Positions 46,441-57,338 of a DNA stretch of 64,000 bases are shown piece by piece. This DNA is from Lepiota brunneoincarnata. Lineage: Eukaryota; Basidiomycota; Agaricomycetes; Agaricales; Agaricaceae. The stretch's first letter is position 1; every line of letters starts with the position of its first letter. Both the position numbers and the translations under genes were made by a program. The notes below the pieces were generated by a model. It ran no database searches, was not told where the DNA came from, and saw only the letters and a program-made list of their open reading frames with translations. The DNA lies in assembly GCA_023014365.1 (NCBI GenBank), contig JAEBUN010000018.1:186001-250000 (forward strand). The letters are read 5' to 3'.

Positions 46441-48103
46441 CTACACATCCGAAAGCAACCCAGAAGCCTTGAAACTTTGCTTCGGTGACGGTAGTGATGT
46501 ATCGAAGCGAACCGAGGTTTCTGTGAGAACAGTAACACCCTGTATGCATGGAGGAACATTGATAACGGGTTGTGGTTCTCGGACATTGATATCCTGCCTC
46601 TCCAACGCAATGTTCTCCGTAAATACTCCCATTTCCTCCACTAGTCCACCAGCGAATTGTCGGCTATTGAGCATTGTAATGAAAGAGTTGCTGTATCTGA
46701 GGAACCATTAATATAATTAGCCAAGCAGTTCGAAGGGTCCTCTCGCTCACAGCTTCCCCAAAATATAGCCTCTGAGAATTTCATTAATGTTTGATACTGA
46801 GGACCGGGGACGGGCGTGACTTACGGACAGAGGAATAAGCTTGTTTTCTGGAGTAAGCAACATAAGGGCCACTTCTTCTCATGCTGAGTGAAGGAGGGAA
46901 ACATACCGGTGGCGCTATGGATGGGATGATCGTCGTGATGAGTACAACTATCGCGACAGTCGCTGGGAGCATGGTTTGTGAACGCTTTGTAGTGCAAGAA
47001 CGACTGGGACCAGCTTACCACTCGCTACATTTGTTTCCACCACCAATCGCACAATACGAGTGGCAGCCGTTGACCTTCCCTGTTTTTTAAACGAATTCGA
47101 AGACAACAACTATATGTATTTGTCGGTTTTTCACGTGAGTTTTTCTTGACCGCTATGCAGGCGACTCACCAAATAGGTCATTGCGACTGCAATAAGAGTA
47201 TCCGTAATAGCACTACAGACCGTCCAGATCTAAGCAGAGTCTCGGTTAGGAAGAATGCAGCGCATGTGCAATGGGTAAGGGCGCACAATCAAGAAGACAT
47301 CGTTGTGGTGGTTCCATTTTGCGATGGTGCCCGCTTTCTGGTTCTATCGATACCCGGGTTAAGAACAGTTTCGACCAACCGGGAACTTGTCTTTACTAGT
47401 ATGCCAATACCCAACCCGCCAGCTGCTTGGCCACATGCGGTCTGGTCGCAATGCCAAATTATCAAGCGTGTCTTGTTGAATTTTCGATGAAACGCACCAA
47501 AGCAATTACTAGGGTTATGATCCTCCAGCGACTAAGGCGGTATATTCTCCAACAATATGCAGCTTGTGACACCAACGCAATGATCGAGCAGATGACAGGC
47601 GAGTCAATATTAGACAGGAAGAATTCTTGCAGCTGGAGGGGTTTCCCAAAGCCATATACAAACCAGTGAAATCCGTCAGCCACGGACATGACTGTTTGTG
47701 CGGTCTCGAGAATAAATTGAGTGTGGACTTGAACAAGCATACGGTTGGGAGCTTGTATCGGATAATCCACTCCATAACGCACCAATTGTCCTAAGAATTG
47801 GGTAATCCCTTCGAAAATTGACGTGGTAATTATCTGGCAGTACTCCAGATAAATAATAACCCGGAGATGCAAAAAGGGCGTACAATATTGTAGGGTCAGA
47901 ATTCCATAAAGATAGCTGTTGATGATTATACCTAGAAACTTGAATAATAACCCATCAGCAAGAGTGCGACCGTTAGTGTCCTTCTAAACTCACCGGCGGA
48001 CCTGCACTTAACGGCGTATGCCAGTTTAACACCTGAACTTCATGCGGCTGAATCAAGAGAAAAAATCGTACATTTCACCAATATTGGGGGGTAAGTTGTC
48101 CAT
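46441..48103 (-). CDS. Seven-helix membrane protein, DUF6534-type
   Basis: From the ATG at 48103 (MDNLPPNIGEMYDFF), several exons make a multipass protein. The most readable exon, at 47,462-47,872, has YGILTLQYC-like sequence, a helix VHTQFILETAQTVMSVADGF, then HWFVYGFGKPLQLQEFFLSN, IDSPVICSIIALVSQAAYCW and RIYRLSRWRIITLVIALVRF. The HWFVYGFG, SPVICSIIALV and QAAYCWRIYRLS motifs are those I associate with the basidiomycete DUF6534 family, which looks like a seven-helix membrane protein of unknown role. The last exon at 46,441-46,674 gives MLNSRQFAGGLVEEMGVFTE and a long cytosolic tail. Exons between 46,680 and 47,460 are hard to place, so the exact structure is uncertain. A second DUF6534 gene is at 59.5 kb. 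Confidence 0.7.
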
Positions 48104-51100
48104 GATTAAACCGCACCAGGAGTGAAAGTTGAAAGTTGGGATCCGTGGGGTGATGGTCGGTGACCGACCCTCTTATACTTAGGGAAGTTTCTAAGTAGCA
48201 AGAAGAATGATGACATTCTTCTATCTTTGATGTTGATTTCGGTTGAATGTGGCAAGCTCCTGATCTTGCCACAAAAATAATCGTTGAGAGCAAAGTGGTC
48301 GTGATGCGGCGGAGAAGAAACTAGCAGTAATCAATGTGAACGGTCTCAATCAGGTGAGAGCCTTTTGTTTCGATACCGACGGACAACTAGGCTGAAATGG
48401 CCTGCATCTACTTGCAGGCACAACGGCCAAGTCTATTTATACTTACGTTCTTGTTTGAGAGTTGTTGGTCCGAACGCCACATGTATAGCTCATCGAACGA
48501 ACGACCGCCGAGGATGGCGCTAAATCCCTAGCTCAGAGCTGACGAACAGGCAGTAACCATTCAGAGATTTTCCATCTTTCGTGATTTCACAGGTTTTTTT
48601 CCTAGTCTCTTGTAACTCAGATCCTTGATCCGAACAGCGCATCAAGCTTAAGGGTTGCACGTACTGATGGTGCTGCGCCGTCATGTGGATCCTTCTCGTT
48701 TTCGAGTATCTTATTTCAGCATCTCTGATTTCCATGGTTGGAACAATCACATTGGTCGTCTTGCAGCTTCAATTATTTTAGAGTGATCACCCTCAGAACC
48801 GCAATGATGTTTCCACCTGGAACGCAGGCCTGACCTCGTTTCAGTCTAGGTCGTTAGTCATATCGCCTATACTTTCTCTTCCCTTGTTCGCTTTGAGTGG
48901 CTCCAATTTTTCTTCATTAAGTCAGGGCCTCATCGTTAGGGTGGGATGAGACCACTGCCACGGAGTCGTCTTGTCTTGGGCGAGCCACTATGCCCATACC
49001 TCATCAAGAGCTATCTTTGCTCTCTATACCAAGAATCTGTGTCATGGATCAGAAGGCGACAGAAGATTATTTTTGGCAACTTGGAAGGTTGGTGTCGCAG
49101 GTATCAACATATAATTCCAGTAACGTGCGCTTGGCAGTTAGCTATCAGTACACAATTCACACATAGGTAAGTATCTTGAATCTCACATCCGCAGGGGCAG
49201 GAAGGAGGATTGAGCGTCCTGTGGAATTTATTGAGGTTGCTAGTACGTTATCAAATGATGCTATTGGTGCTTCGCCCTGCAGGGATATTATTCAGGAGTT
49301 TTGCATCTAGTGCATTTAGTGCCTTTCACAGGGGATCTTACCTGGTGATGAGTTGACATCTCGCCGAGTAGGGGCTTCTAGGGATAAAGATATAATGTCT
49401 TGGCTACTCGGGAGATTGGGGAGCTTGTCGAAGACTGCTGAGGATCAGCTTGATGATTGTACCCAAAATCCAAGGTTTTCATCGAGTCAAGAAGCTAATT
49501 CATCGGAAAATTTACACTGCCATCCAAAAGTACACTCGTCTCACGCAGTTGCCTGAGGAACAGATATCGTACCAGTAGCGCGACGAATCCGTGGCGTTCC
49601 CAAGCATTGAAGCATGTGGTGGCGGTGGGGTCTCACTCTTACATGCAGCAAACATCGTAATTTCTCTTGTGTGTTGCCATCATAATGGAAGCTCTTGTGC
49701 TGGATTGGGTGCGACAGGGGAACCGAGCTCTGTTGAACCATTTTGGGGAGTCCAACACATGTTGATGATTGAGGCCATACACGGGGTGGGGCCGAGGCTG
49801 GCAGTCTGGATCTGCGACACAGGATGTTAAAAGCTTCTGGACTGGACTCAATGAGACAGAAGTTTGGGGAATACTAGTGATTGCGGGGGATGCTTGGATT
49901 ATCTTGTTCCTTCGATAAGCGGAGGGTTTTATTATGCGATTTAACAACAAATGGGGTGGACGCATTATCGCCTTGCATCAACCCTACCTGATGCCAGATC
50001 AGCATTTTAATAGGCTGAGGCACCCGAATCGTCCGGCTTACCACGTCGTCAGTTGTCAACGTGCCAGCTGCGGCTGCTTTCTGATCGTTTGTGAGACGAC
50101 TGTTCTGGCCGAGTTCCGAGTTGACCTCCCAAAGGGTCTGACATGGAAGTATAATTACAAATGGCATGACAGATCCACATGTCTTCAACCTATCGTTTGT
50201 ACACCTCACTGTTTTTTTCCTTTCTATCGCCACGGTGGCAGCTCAACGGTAGATTAAAGAGTAATATATCCCAATTTCCGTCGTCTCTGCTACTCCAACC
50301 ACCGCGTTAAAACCTCTAAACCCCTGTCGACAGTAGAAGGTTCAAAGGGGGGGGGGGGGGGGGGGGGAAGGGAGAGAAACCAGTCAGTGATACAATATCA
50401 TACCTCTGTAAGTTGTTTCGAACGTCTGCATATCGAACAGTCGACATTTGAGCTGCCTTGGTGGCTCCCACGAGTTTGGCTTGCATGGTCTGCAAGGGCG
50501 AGGCCATCCCGGAGTATGGTGAGGATACGGGAGCTGGTTGCCAAATAGAGTTGGTGGGACGGTGATCGTCAAACCCGTATTAATCCGGCTATAGCCAGGG
50601 AATGGCGCCGCGAGGTTTCAAGGCGCTTATATCTTTGCAGCAGATGGTGTGTAAGAACTGATATATTTTTTGTTGATATCGATCGGCCAGTGAAAATAGT
50701 TTTAACCCTCTCCCGCAGGCGTCAAAGCTAGCCCCCCTACAAAGGTTACGAATGCAGTGGGACTGGAATTATAGTTATCCATTTAGATGGTGCTGTATGA
50801 CTGCTAGAAACGTGACCTGTAAGAAATATATATTCAGCGATTCTGGAAAGATGCTGGCATTCAGCACAGTGCCATTTAACCCTGGCGCCACCCTGGTCGG
50901 AAGTACCTTGCATTGAAGGTCACGCACCGGAATACCTACCAGCACCCGCACTCCAAACAAGGGCCTCGACGGTCGGCCCCATATTCACGAGTATGTCTAT
51001 GAGTCTAGCCCATTGGACCACATAGCAAAGTGCCAAGATCGCAGGTTGTCATTGGCATCAACGGATACGGAGGCAGATCATCGACTGCTTCGCTATGTAT

Positions 51101-51704
51101 CACTGAGAAAACCCTGCATTGACTGTACTATATGTAAGAACAAATTGTCCAGGTGGTAATAGGTATGTGGCACGCTGACCTACGCATAACCCAGCAAACT
51201 GTTCGGCCAGATATCCTCAGGGCCAAACCAAACCATCCGAGTGTGCGGCGTGATCTATCAAGGGAGGAGCATATGACCATATATCATGACTGGAAGCGGA
51301 GTGGCACGCATGCGATGGCGTGGAAACTATGACAAAGTTGTCTGTTATATATCTTATCTTATCGCTCTTCCACCAGTCCCGTACGGTCCTCGAACATCCT
51401 CCACCTCGCTTGGGCCTTGATCTCGATGATTCAGTATTTTTCAGAACAGTTGGAACTCCTGAACCGGCAGGTGGGTCCAGAGATTGGGAATCGGAGTCGA
51501 CGGCACTCTCAGGGCGGTGTGCATGCACCAGCCGCAGCCTCATCCAGGCAGTACGACCGCGGTTTTTTTTGCTCTCTTCTAGTTTCCTTTGGGTTGTCCC
51601 AGAATTTTGTTCCTCCCAGCGCGGCATACCCTGAATGGTACCGCACCACAACGGAAACCCCCACATGAAGCAGAGCTGACTCCGCAACTGCATTTATGCC
51701 CCCC
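48104..51704. other. Gene-poor region
   Basis: Frames at 48,946-49,170, 49,353-49,556, 50,775-50,960 (minus, GVRVLVGIPVRDLQCKVLPT) and 51,217-51,693 (minus) are open but without known domains or matching exons; the 50,775 piece may be a small relic. A 21-base G run is at 50,347-50,367. I see no RNA gene or complete transposon. Confidence 0.4.
50347..50367. repeat. 21-base G homopolymer
   Basis: The longest of several G or C runs in the window; other long ones are at 3,417-3,428, 13,755, 14,439 and 29,813. Confidence 0.9.
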
Positions 51705-52210
51705 ACCGTTCCTCGTTGGGGCTCGAACCGAAAAAATGCGACCACTTGAGTGCTTGCTCTAGACGCCGGCTTGTAACACGCCGCATCCGCTGGGGCCTCC
51801 ACCTGGAACCACCTCAGAGAATCCTGCCCAAGAATTCTATATTCCGGACCCATCGTCAATACCAGTCTCTCGCTCCCCTATGTCTATTGTCTCCTGCAGG
51901 TCGCCTCACCCTACCACATCAAAGCCAAATTAAATCTGGTATCGCATCCGTCTCCGCTTTGAGCTCCACGACCTCCTGCTGGGGTATTGCAATGGCTCAA
52001 CTTCTCTTGGCACACGGCCTGGCTGCGATATCCTCCTTCAACTCCGTTGTTCTCTTGGGTCGGGACGTTGGTAGGCGTCTACATGGACTATGCCTGAGCA
52101 CAGTGTGGACGCCTTTCAGGGCGTAGGTATACTGCCTAAAATGAGTACCTCCTACAGGAAGATCCTTCAAGGGATCGGACTCGAGTCGCTCCTCGCAGAA
52201 GAGAAATGGC
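51705..52210 (-). pseudogene. Decayed fragment of an AIG1-like GTPase gene
   Basis: This stretch aligns by eye with the C-terminal coding part and middle of the GTPase gene at 57.3-58.0 kb, in the same orientation. Matches include the ctcgaaccgaaaaaatgc / ctcaaacaaggaag pair at the start, aagaattctatattcc / gaattcttctcatattcc, a cgcaggtcg-type block, ttgagctccacgacctcctg / ttgagttctgcaacctcccg, and ctacaggaagatccttcaag / ctacaacaagatccttgaag. The reading frame is not kept. It ends where the duplicated small-gene unit begins (52,214). A further short match to the same GTPase region lies at about 53,868-53,910. Confidence 0.6.
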
Positions 52211-52521
52211 AGCAACATTGCGGCGAAGCCGGCGTTGAGAGTGATTCTGTGATGCACGCAGACTGGGTGGGATTCAATGGTGCAGGGTGCACCCGAAACG
52301 TGTATCGACAGACTCGTTTTTGCGACCTACGAAATGTGTGATGATCATGGAACTAGGCGACTCGCCCGGGCAGAGCCTTTACTTCGATGCTCGAACAATA
52401 TCATTCAATTTTTCTAGTGGATACTCGTCATAGTACAGAATTGATCAGGTTCGGATATCAATTCTTCAGGACAGCGTATTTCAGTTTCAGATAGTACTCT
52501 TCAGTCATCGCTATATCACAT

Positions 52522-52970
52522 TCACTGCCAAGGGACACTGAGGGGAATCAATACGTCAGTGAAGCTTCAACGCGAGACCGACAGGACTTACACCTTTCCG
52601 GTGATGGTGTTGGCTCCACCCGAAACAGTGAAGCCGCCTCGGCCGTCCACAGCAATCTTGGCTTGACCCTCTCCTCTATAGAACCAGTTGGTCGAGGATC
52701 CGCTGAAACTAACGGACCAGTCGCCTGGACCAGCAACTACAGTAACAAGCATATTCAGTGTTTCTGATCCTGACAGGTAATAATGAGTATACCTGTGTTG
52801 CCTGCATCGGTGAGCTTGATGTACCCCAAGCCAGGCAATGCAATGATGTAAGAAGCGCCCTGGGGACCAAGGGGACTGACAGGGCCAATGAGTTCCTTGC
52901 CAACAGGGCCTCCAAGGAGGATGTAGGCTTTGCTGTTAGCAGCAGAAGTGACGGATACAATATTGAACAT
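52522..52970 (-). CDS. Small unknown protein, tandem family copy A
   Basis: Three exons give a 112-residue protein. Exon 1 (52,970 to about 52,795) starts MFNIVSVTSAANSKAYILLG, with GPVSPLGPQGASYIIALPG and LGYIKLTDAGNT. Exon 2 (about 52,740 to 52,594) has AGPGDWSVSFSGSSTNWF, RGEGQAKIAVDGRGGFTVSG and GANTITGKV, and the last exon adds VPWQ before TGA. The composition (Gly, Ser, Val, alternating) suggests a beta-rich fold. I see no signal peptide, no cysteine and no known domain. A TATA box lies at 53,044-53,051. Introns are at the same places in copies B and C, and the alternative reading that ends at the first TAA (in the intron donor) is less likely because VPWQ or IPWQ is kept in all three. 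Function unknown. Confidence 0.8.
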
Positions 52971-53043
52971 GTTGAGCAGAAGAGCGAGTAGCTGTCAAGA
53001 CTCTGGTTGAAGAGGTTGTATGAACCTGAGACGACGCATTGGG

Positions 53044-53051
53044 TTTATATA
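53044..53051 (-). promoter_or_regulatory. TATA box of copy A
   Basis: TATATAAA followed by CCC, 74 bases before the ATG. The same motif and spacing occur in copies B and C, which supports function. Confidence 0.7.
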
Positions 53052-53280
53052 CAATCTAAGAGTGGTTTGCTTACCATACACCACGAAGTCATCGCATTAC
53101 TGTCTTTCGAAATGGAAGATAAAATGTACCCGAAATCAAAAAGGCTCTGAGGATCCTTCTTCTAGACAGGATGACTGGAGCTTAGGACCTTCCCGTCCGT
53201 CAATCATTCTAGGGATGCAAGCCAATAATTTCGCAGCATATGCCTATCCCACCACATGCCGACCCCCGGAATTATGATCA

Positions 53281-54589
53281 ATAACAAAATGAGCGTCAAA
53301 ACAAGAGGATCAAGGCTGACAAGGCCTCTCGTGATCAGCTCACCAGGTTTTAGAAAGTTTCCATGCGTTTGCGGGTGTTAGACTCTTGTATTCCATTTTC
53401 CTACCGCCATCCATCGCATTAGTCTGCCCATTCTCAATGGCCCTGCCAAGATGTCCGCATTATCAGCAAGAAGACCTGTGTAAGCCTGGGCTTACTACAG
53501 TCCCTCTACTGTAGATATATACAGTCCGGTAACAGAACACATGTGTTCTGTTATGTCCCTTTTGGTGTAATGGTTACGGCGGTTGTGTGATTATCCTTAC
53601 AGCCTGCCCCATAGGGTTAGAAAGTTCTCTGTAGACAGTCCTTGCACTACATTTCCCTTAATTCTTGCCCGTCTTATAGCCTCATAGCATTATACACGAT
53701 CTGGTTGTCCGAAGGACTCATATATGTTTTCGGAGTCAAATATGTATATTGTCCCCCAAAGTCGCGGTAGGGAGCAGTTGTGTGAGCCGAGCTTGACTAT
53801 CCCAAGACTGAATCGAGCCTTTGTGCAGCCGATCGAGCATCAAGCGCCAGACTCATGACTTGTGCAATTCTCCCGAGAATTCCTCTCATATTCCGCCTCA
53901 GCCATTATACAGTGTTTGTGCTCCAGAGCTCAACTAGCCGTCAACCATCCAATCGAGCTCGAGGACTCGGCTGTGGGGGTTTGAAAAAACATTTGTGGAT
54001 AGGGGTTGGCGGAGCCAATCTGAGAGGTGGCAATTGAGGGGTCGGATATGATGAATAGAAGGCTTCGTAAATTGAAGAAAAAGCTTTTCGAACAGGACGA
54101 CGTGTTCCAGAAGTACGGCAGCAGGTATAAATGCTGGGCATGCTGACGGGTGCCAAAAACAACTGCATAGCTTCCGTGGTTATCGAACAATTAGGAGGGG
54201 CATCGTCTGCGTGTTGCCTAGTATGTCTATGTGTGTATGCCAGAAAATCAGAAACCGAATGCAGGAATCTGATTGGCGTTAATCCGTGGTGCAAGTGGGT
54301 TTGGGTTTATCCAGTCCGGCTGTACGAGAGAAAGGTTTGTCCCTCGAGAAACCCTACAGCGTTCAGACTCTGTTGCCTCCGTTCCTGTCCGTCCTATCTC
54401 CTGACTCCCCAGGTTGGATCGGGAGGTCCGGGTCGCCTTCGCTGTTCTCCAAGCTCTTCATTGCATATGTTGTGAGTGGTCTGCGGTGTTCGCCGCGTTC
54501 ACTGAGAATCAGAAGGTTGATGCGGTCGGTAGGTGCAGGAAAATGGAATGCAAGAGCCTGACAAGATGTACGCAAATCCATGGAGCATA
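53281..54589. other. Spacer between copies A and B
   Basis: No gene is seen. It has short reading frames at 53,855-54,037 and 54,131-54,475 without known domains, and a short piece at about 53,868-53,910 resembling the GTPase gene. A sequence at 53,553-53,640 looks a little like a tRNA 5' half but has no T arm. Confidence 0.45.
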
Positions 54590-54609
54590 CCTCGTTAATG
54601 CATGGATTG

Positions 54610-54617
54610 TATATAAA
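54610..54617 (+). promoter_or_regulatory. TATA box of copy B
   Basis: TATATAAA followed by CCC, 75 bases before the ATG at 54,692. Confidence 0.7.
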
Positions 54618-54691
54618 CCCAATGCGTCGTCTCGGGTTTATACAACCTCTTCAACCAGAGTCCTGACAACCACTCGTCCTTTCTGCTCAAC

Positions 54692-55141
54692 ATGTTCAAC
54701 ATCGTATCCGTCACTTCTGCTGCTAATAGCAAAGCCTACGTCCTCCTTGGAGGTCCTCCTGGCAAGGAACTCATTGGCCCTGTCAGTCCCCTTGGTCCCC
54801 ATGGCGCTTCTTATATCCTCGCATTTCCTGGCTTGGGGTACATCAAGCTCACCGATGCAGGCAGCACGGGTATGCGCCATATCATCCATCAGGGTCAGAA
54901 TCGCTGAATATGCTCGTTACATTTAGTTACTGGTCCAGGAGACTGGTCCGTTAGTTTCAGCGGATCTTCGACCAACTGGTTCTATTCGGGAGAGGGTCAA
55001 GCTAAGATTGCTGTGAACAGCCAAGGCGGCTTCACTGTTTCGGGTGGAGCCAACACTATCACCGGGAAGGTGTAAGTCCTGGCGGTCTGGTATTGGAGCT
55101 TCACTGACTAGTTGATTCTCTTCAGCGTTCCATGGCAGTGA
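54692..55141 (+). CDS. Small unknown protein, tandem family copy B (inverted)
   Basis: Same three-exon structure as copy A but on the plus strand. Exon 1, 54,692 to about 54,869, ends in DAGST; exon 2 begins after ttacatttag at about 54,927 with VTGPGDWSVSFSGSSTNW and ends at GKV about 55,073; the last exon (about 55,127) adds VPWQ then TGA 55,141. The second intron has a strong gtaagt donor. Exon 1 differs from A and C by a few residues (VLLGGPPGKE, PHGASYILAFPG). The coding frame is intact. The 3' flank, up to about 55,215, matches the flank of copy C. No recognised function. Confidence 0.85.
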
Positions 55142-55583
55142 ATGTGATGTACCAGTGACGAAATAGTACTGTCTAAAACTTGAATTTGCTGTCCGGGAGA
55201 ATTGATATCGAAATCTGATTGATGTTGTACTATGATGAATATTACCAATGACAAACTAGTAGATCTACGTGGCATGGCGACTTTGGCAATTCTCTGCGTC
55301 CCGGTAAGCTAGGCTCCCAGGCTTACCTGTGGACCTGGGGCCAAACCGTCGATTGGATATTGCGGGTGGTTCTGAGATATATGCAGAGTGCGTGGGATTC
55401 AACGACAGGGGGTGCAACTGGAACATATATCGAATAAATTACTGTCGGCCGTTGGTCTGGTCGACTTCAATTTTCCTTGTTAACATTCGTCATAGTACAG
55501 TTTTGATCAGGTTCCAGTATAAATCTTTCAAGACAGCATATTTATGTTTTAGACAGTACTCTTTCATCATTGGTACATCGCAT

Positions 55584-56032
55584 TCACTGCCAAGGAATGC
55601 TGAACAGGATCAATCAGCTAGTGGGCCTTCGATACAGACTACCAGGACTTACACCTTTCCGGTGATGGTGTTGGCTCCACCCGAAACAGTGAAGCCGCCT
55701 TGGCTGTTCACAGCAATCTTAGCTTGGCCCTCTCCTCTATAGAACCAGTTGGTCGAGGATCCGCTGAAACTGACGGACCAGTCTCCTGGACCAGTAACTA
55801 AATGTAACGAGCATAGTCAACGATTCAGATCCTGACGGGTAGTATGATGCATACCCGTGTTGCCTGCATCGGTGAGCTTGATATACCCCAAGCCAGGGAA
55901 TGCGATGATGTAAGAAGCGCCCTGGGGACCAAGGGGACTGACAGGGCCAATGAGTTCCTTGCCAACAGGGCCTCCAAGGAGGATGTAGGCTTTGCTGTTA
56001 GCAGCGGAAGTGACAGATACGATATTGAACAT
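55584..56032 (-). CDS. Small unknown protein, tandem family copy C
   Basis: Three exons: 56,032 to about 55,857 (exon 1, MFNIVSVTSAANSKAYILLG), about 55,799 to 55,655 (exon 2), and a last exon ending IPWQ then TGA 55,584. Exon 1 is nearly identical to copy A (PLGPQGASYIIAFPGLGY), and exon 2 to copy B with an Arg for Ser before GEGQAK. The frame is intact in all exons. Copies B and C converge, their stops about 440 bases apart, so they form an inverted pair. TATA box at 56,106-56,113. Confidence 0.85.
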
Positions 56033-56105
56033 GTTGAACAGAAGAGCGTTTAGTTTGTCGGGATTCTGATTTGGGAGGTTGTGCAAACCTAGGTGAGGCA
56101 GCGGG

Positions 56106-56113
56106 TTTATATG
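56106..56113 (-). promoter_or_regulatory. TATA box of copy C
   Basis: CATATAAA followed by CCC, 74 bases before the ATG. Confidence 0.6.
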
Positions 56114-56222
56114 CAATCTCAAGGTCGTTCGTTTACCATGCATCGCCGAGCAATTGCATTACTTTGTATCGAAATCAATAATAAGACACACCCTAAATCA
56201 AAAGGTTCAGGTGACCAGACTC

Positions 56223-56730
56223 TGAGAAGGATTTTAGGGATCCTTCTGTCGGACAGGATGAATGGAACTTAGGACCTTCCCCCCTGCCAATCGTTCTATC
56301 CTGCCAGCCAATGAGCTCGCAGCATCCGTCCATCCCATCGCACGTTGATTCCTGAAAAATTAAACGGACCCCAACGTAAAAGGCCTGGGGGAAGGTCTGT
56401 TTTGATATGGACTTCGACAATGATTTTGGGCGATTCTCAAGATCCGGGGAGGTTTTGGGGATCCTTCTTGCTGGGCGAAATAGCATAGAAAGAGCACCTC
56501 TCGGTCGCGCCGCCGTCGATGGTCCCTTCCTTCTAGCCTCGCGAAGGTTTGGAGCATGCACACCACCCATGGCATTTTTATTTCGATATCCAAATAGACC
56601 CCGAGGTAGGGTGCCCAAAGGCTCACTTTGGTTGAGATGGAGCTCGGTGGTCGGCTTGTCATGTTTAGAAAGCTTTTGGGGACCCTTCTGTTGGACAGAT
56701 GACCAGAACTCCAGCAATTACATTGTAGCC
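56223..56730. repeat. Cluster of short degenerate repeats with a GGATCCTTCT core
   Basis: A piece of about 50 bases with core ggatccttct and a following gacaggatga-like sequence occurs near 56,235, 56,456 and 56,685 (ggacccttct variant), and once near 53,151. The open frames seen across it (56,193-56,866) are probably not genes. It may be a short interspersed repeat. Confidence 0.5.
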
Positions 56731-57338
56731 GAACGCCACGTCCCACCATCTCCGCCACACAGGAGTGCGAGGTGGTATTAGGTTGGAGTATCGTACAATT
56801 TGGGCCTGATTGATGCGATAAATTAGTTCGCAGCGCATTACTAGCTGAACATGAACTGACATACATTACATCTACCCATCGCCTTCATTGATCGGCGGAC
56901 AGACTCGAAGACAACACCTTCATCATTTCGTCCTCAGTAGCCCACCAAGATTTCCCCATTATCAACGAAGATTTGTGACACGGAGCCAGATGAATCTCCA
57001 CAGGCAGGTCGTTGCACGACGGTTCTCCTCAGTTCTCGACGCTTGTGTGTACATCGGAGCCCTTTGTTTTCGTACGTTGAGGCATATTTGTCTAACTTGG
57101 GTAAGTGCAATAAACAATCTTGCCAGGTCCTGAGGCCTGACTCGGATTCTGGATTTGTAGGGCGAGCTCGGCGGCACTCATAGCGTCGGTATGCATTATG
57201 TGCATGGGCAACAGGGGTGGCATGACTTGTTTTCCGTTTCGCAATCTTCCTTTTCATCATCTACTATGTTACTACGGTCTCGAATATTTGTTCTGCCTGG
57301 TGCACCATCTCTAACTCTCGCTCAGCTGTAAACCCATG

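Larger units (their letters stand above)
52214..53280. repeat. Duplicated unit carrying copy A
   Basis: About 1.07 kb that matches 55,357-56,360 in the same orientation. The match includes the gene, its promoter, the 3' flank and an outer piece with ggatccttct...gacaggatga...ttaggaccttccc. Similarity is high in the coding part and moderate outside it. Confidence 0.7.
55357..56360. repeat. Duplicated unit carrying copy C
   Basis: The direct-repeat partner of 52,214-53,280. The outer part includes the ggatccttct-type element at about 56,235. Confidence 0.7.

Noticed and set aside
53553..53640. Possible tRNA (ttggtgtaatggttacgg start)
   Set aside because: It resembles a D arm, but no T arm with GGTTCGA-type loop and no matching acceptor stem were found.
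56193..56866. Overlapping frames of 108-174 codons on both strands
   Set aside because: They lie in the repeat cluster, and the repeats explain the openness; no domain is seen.
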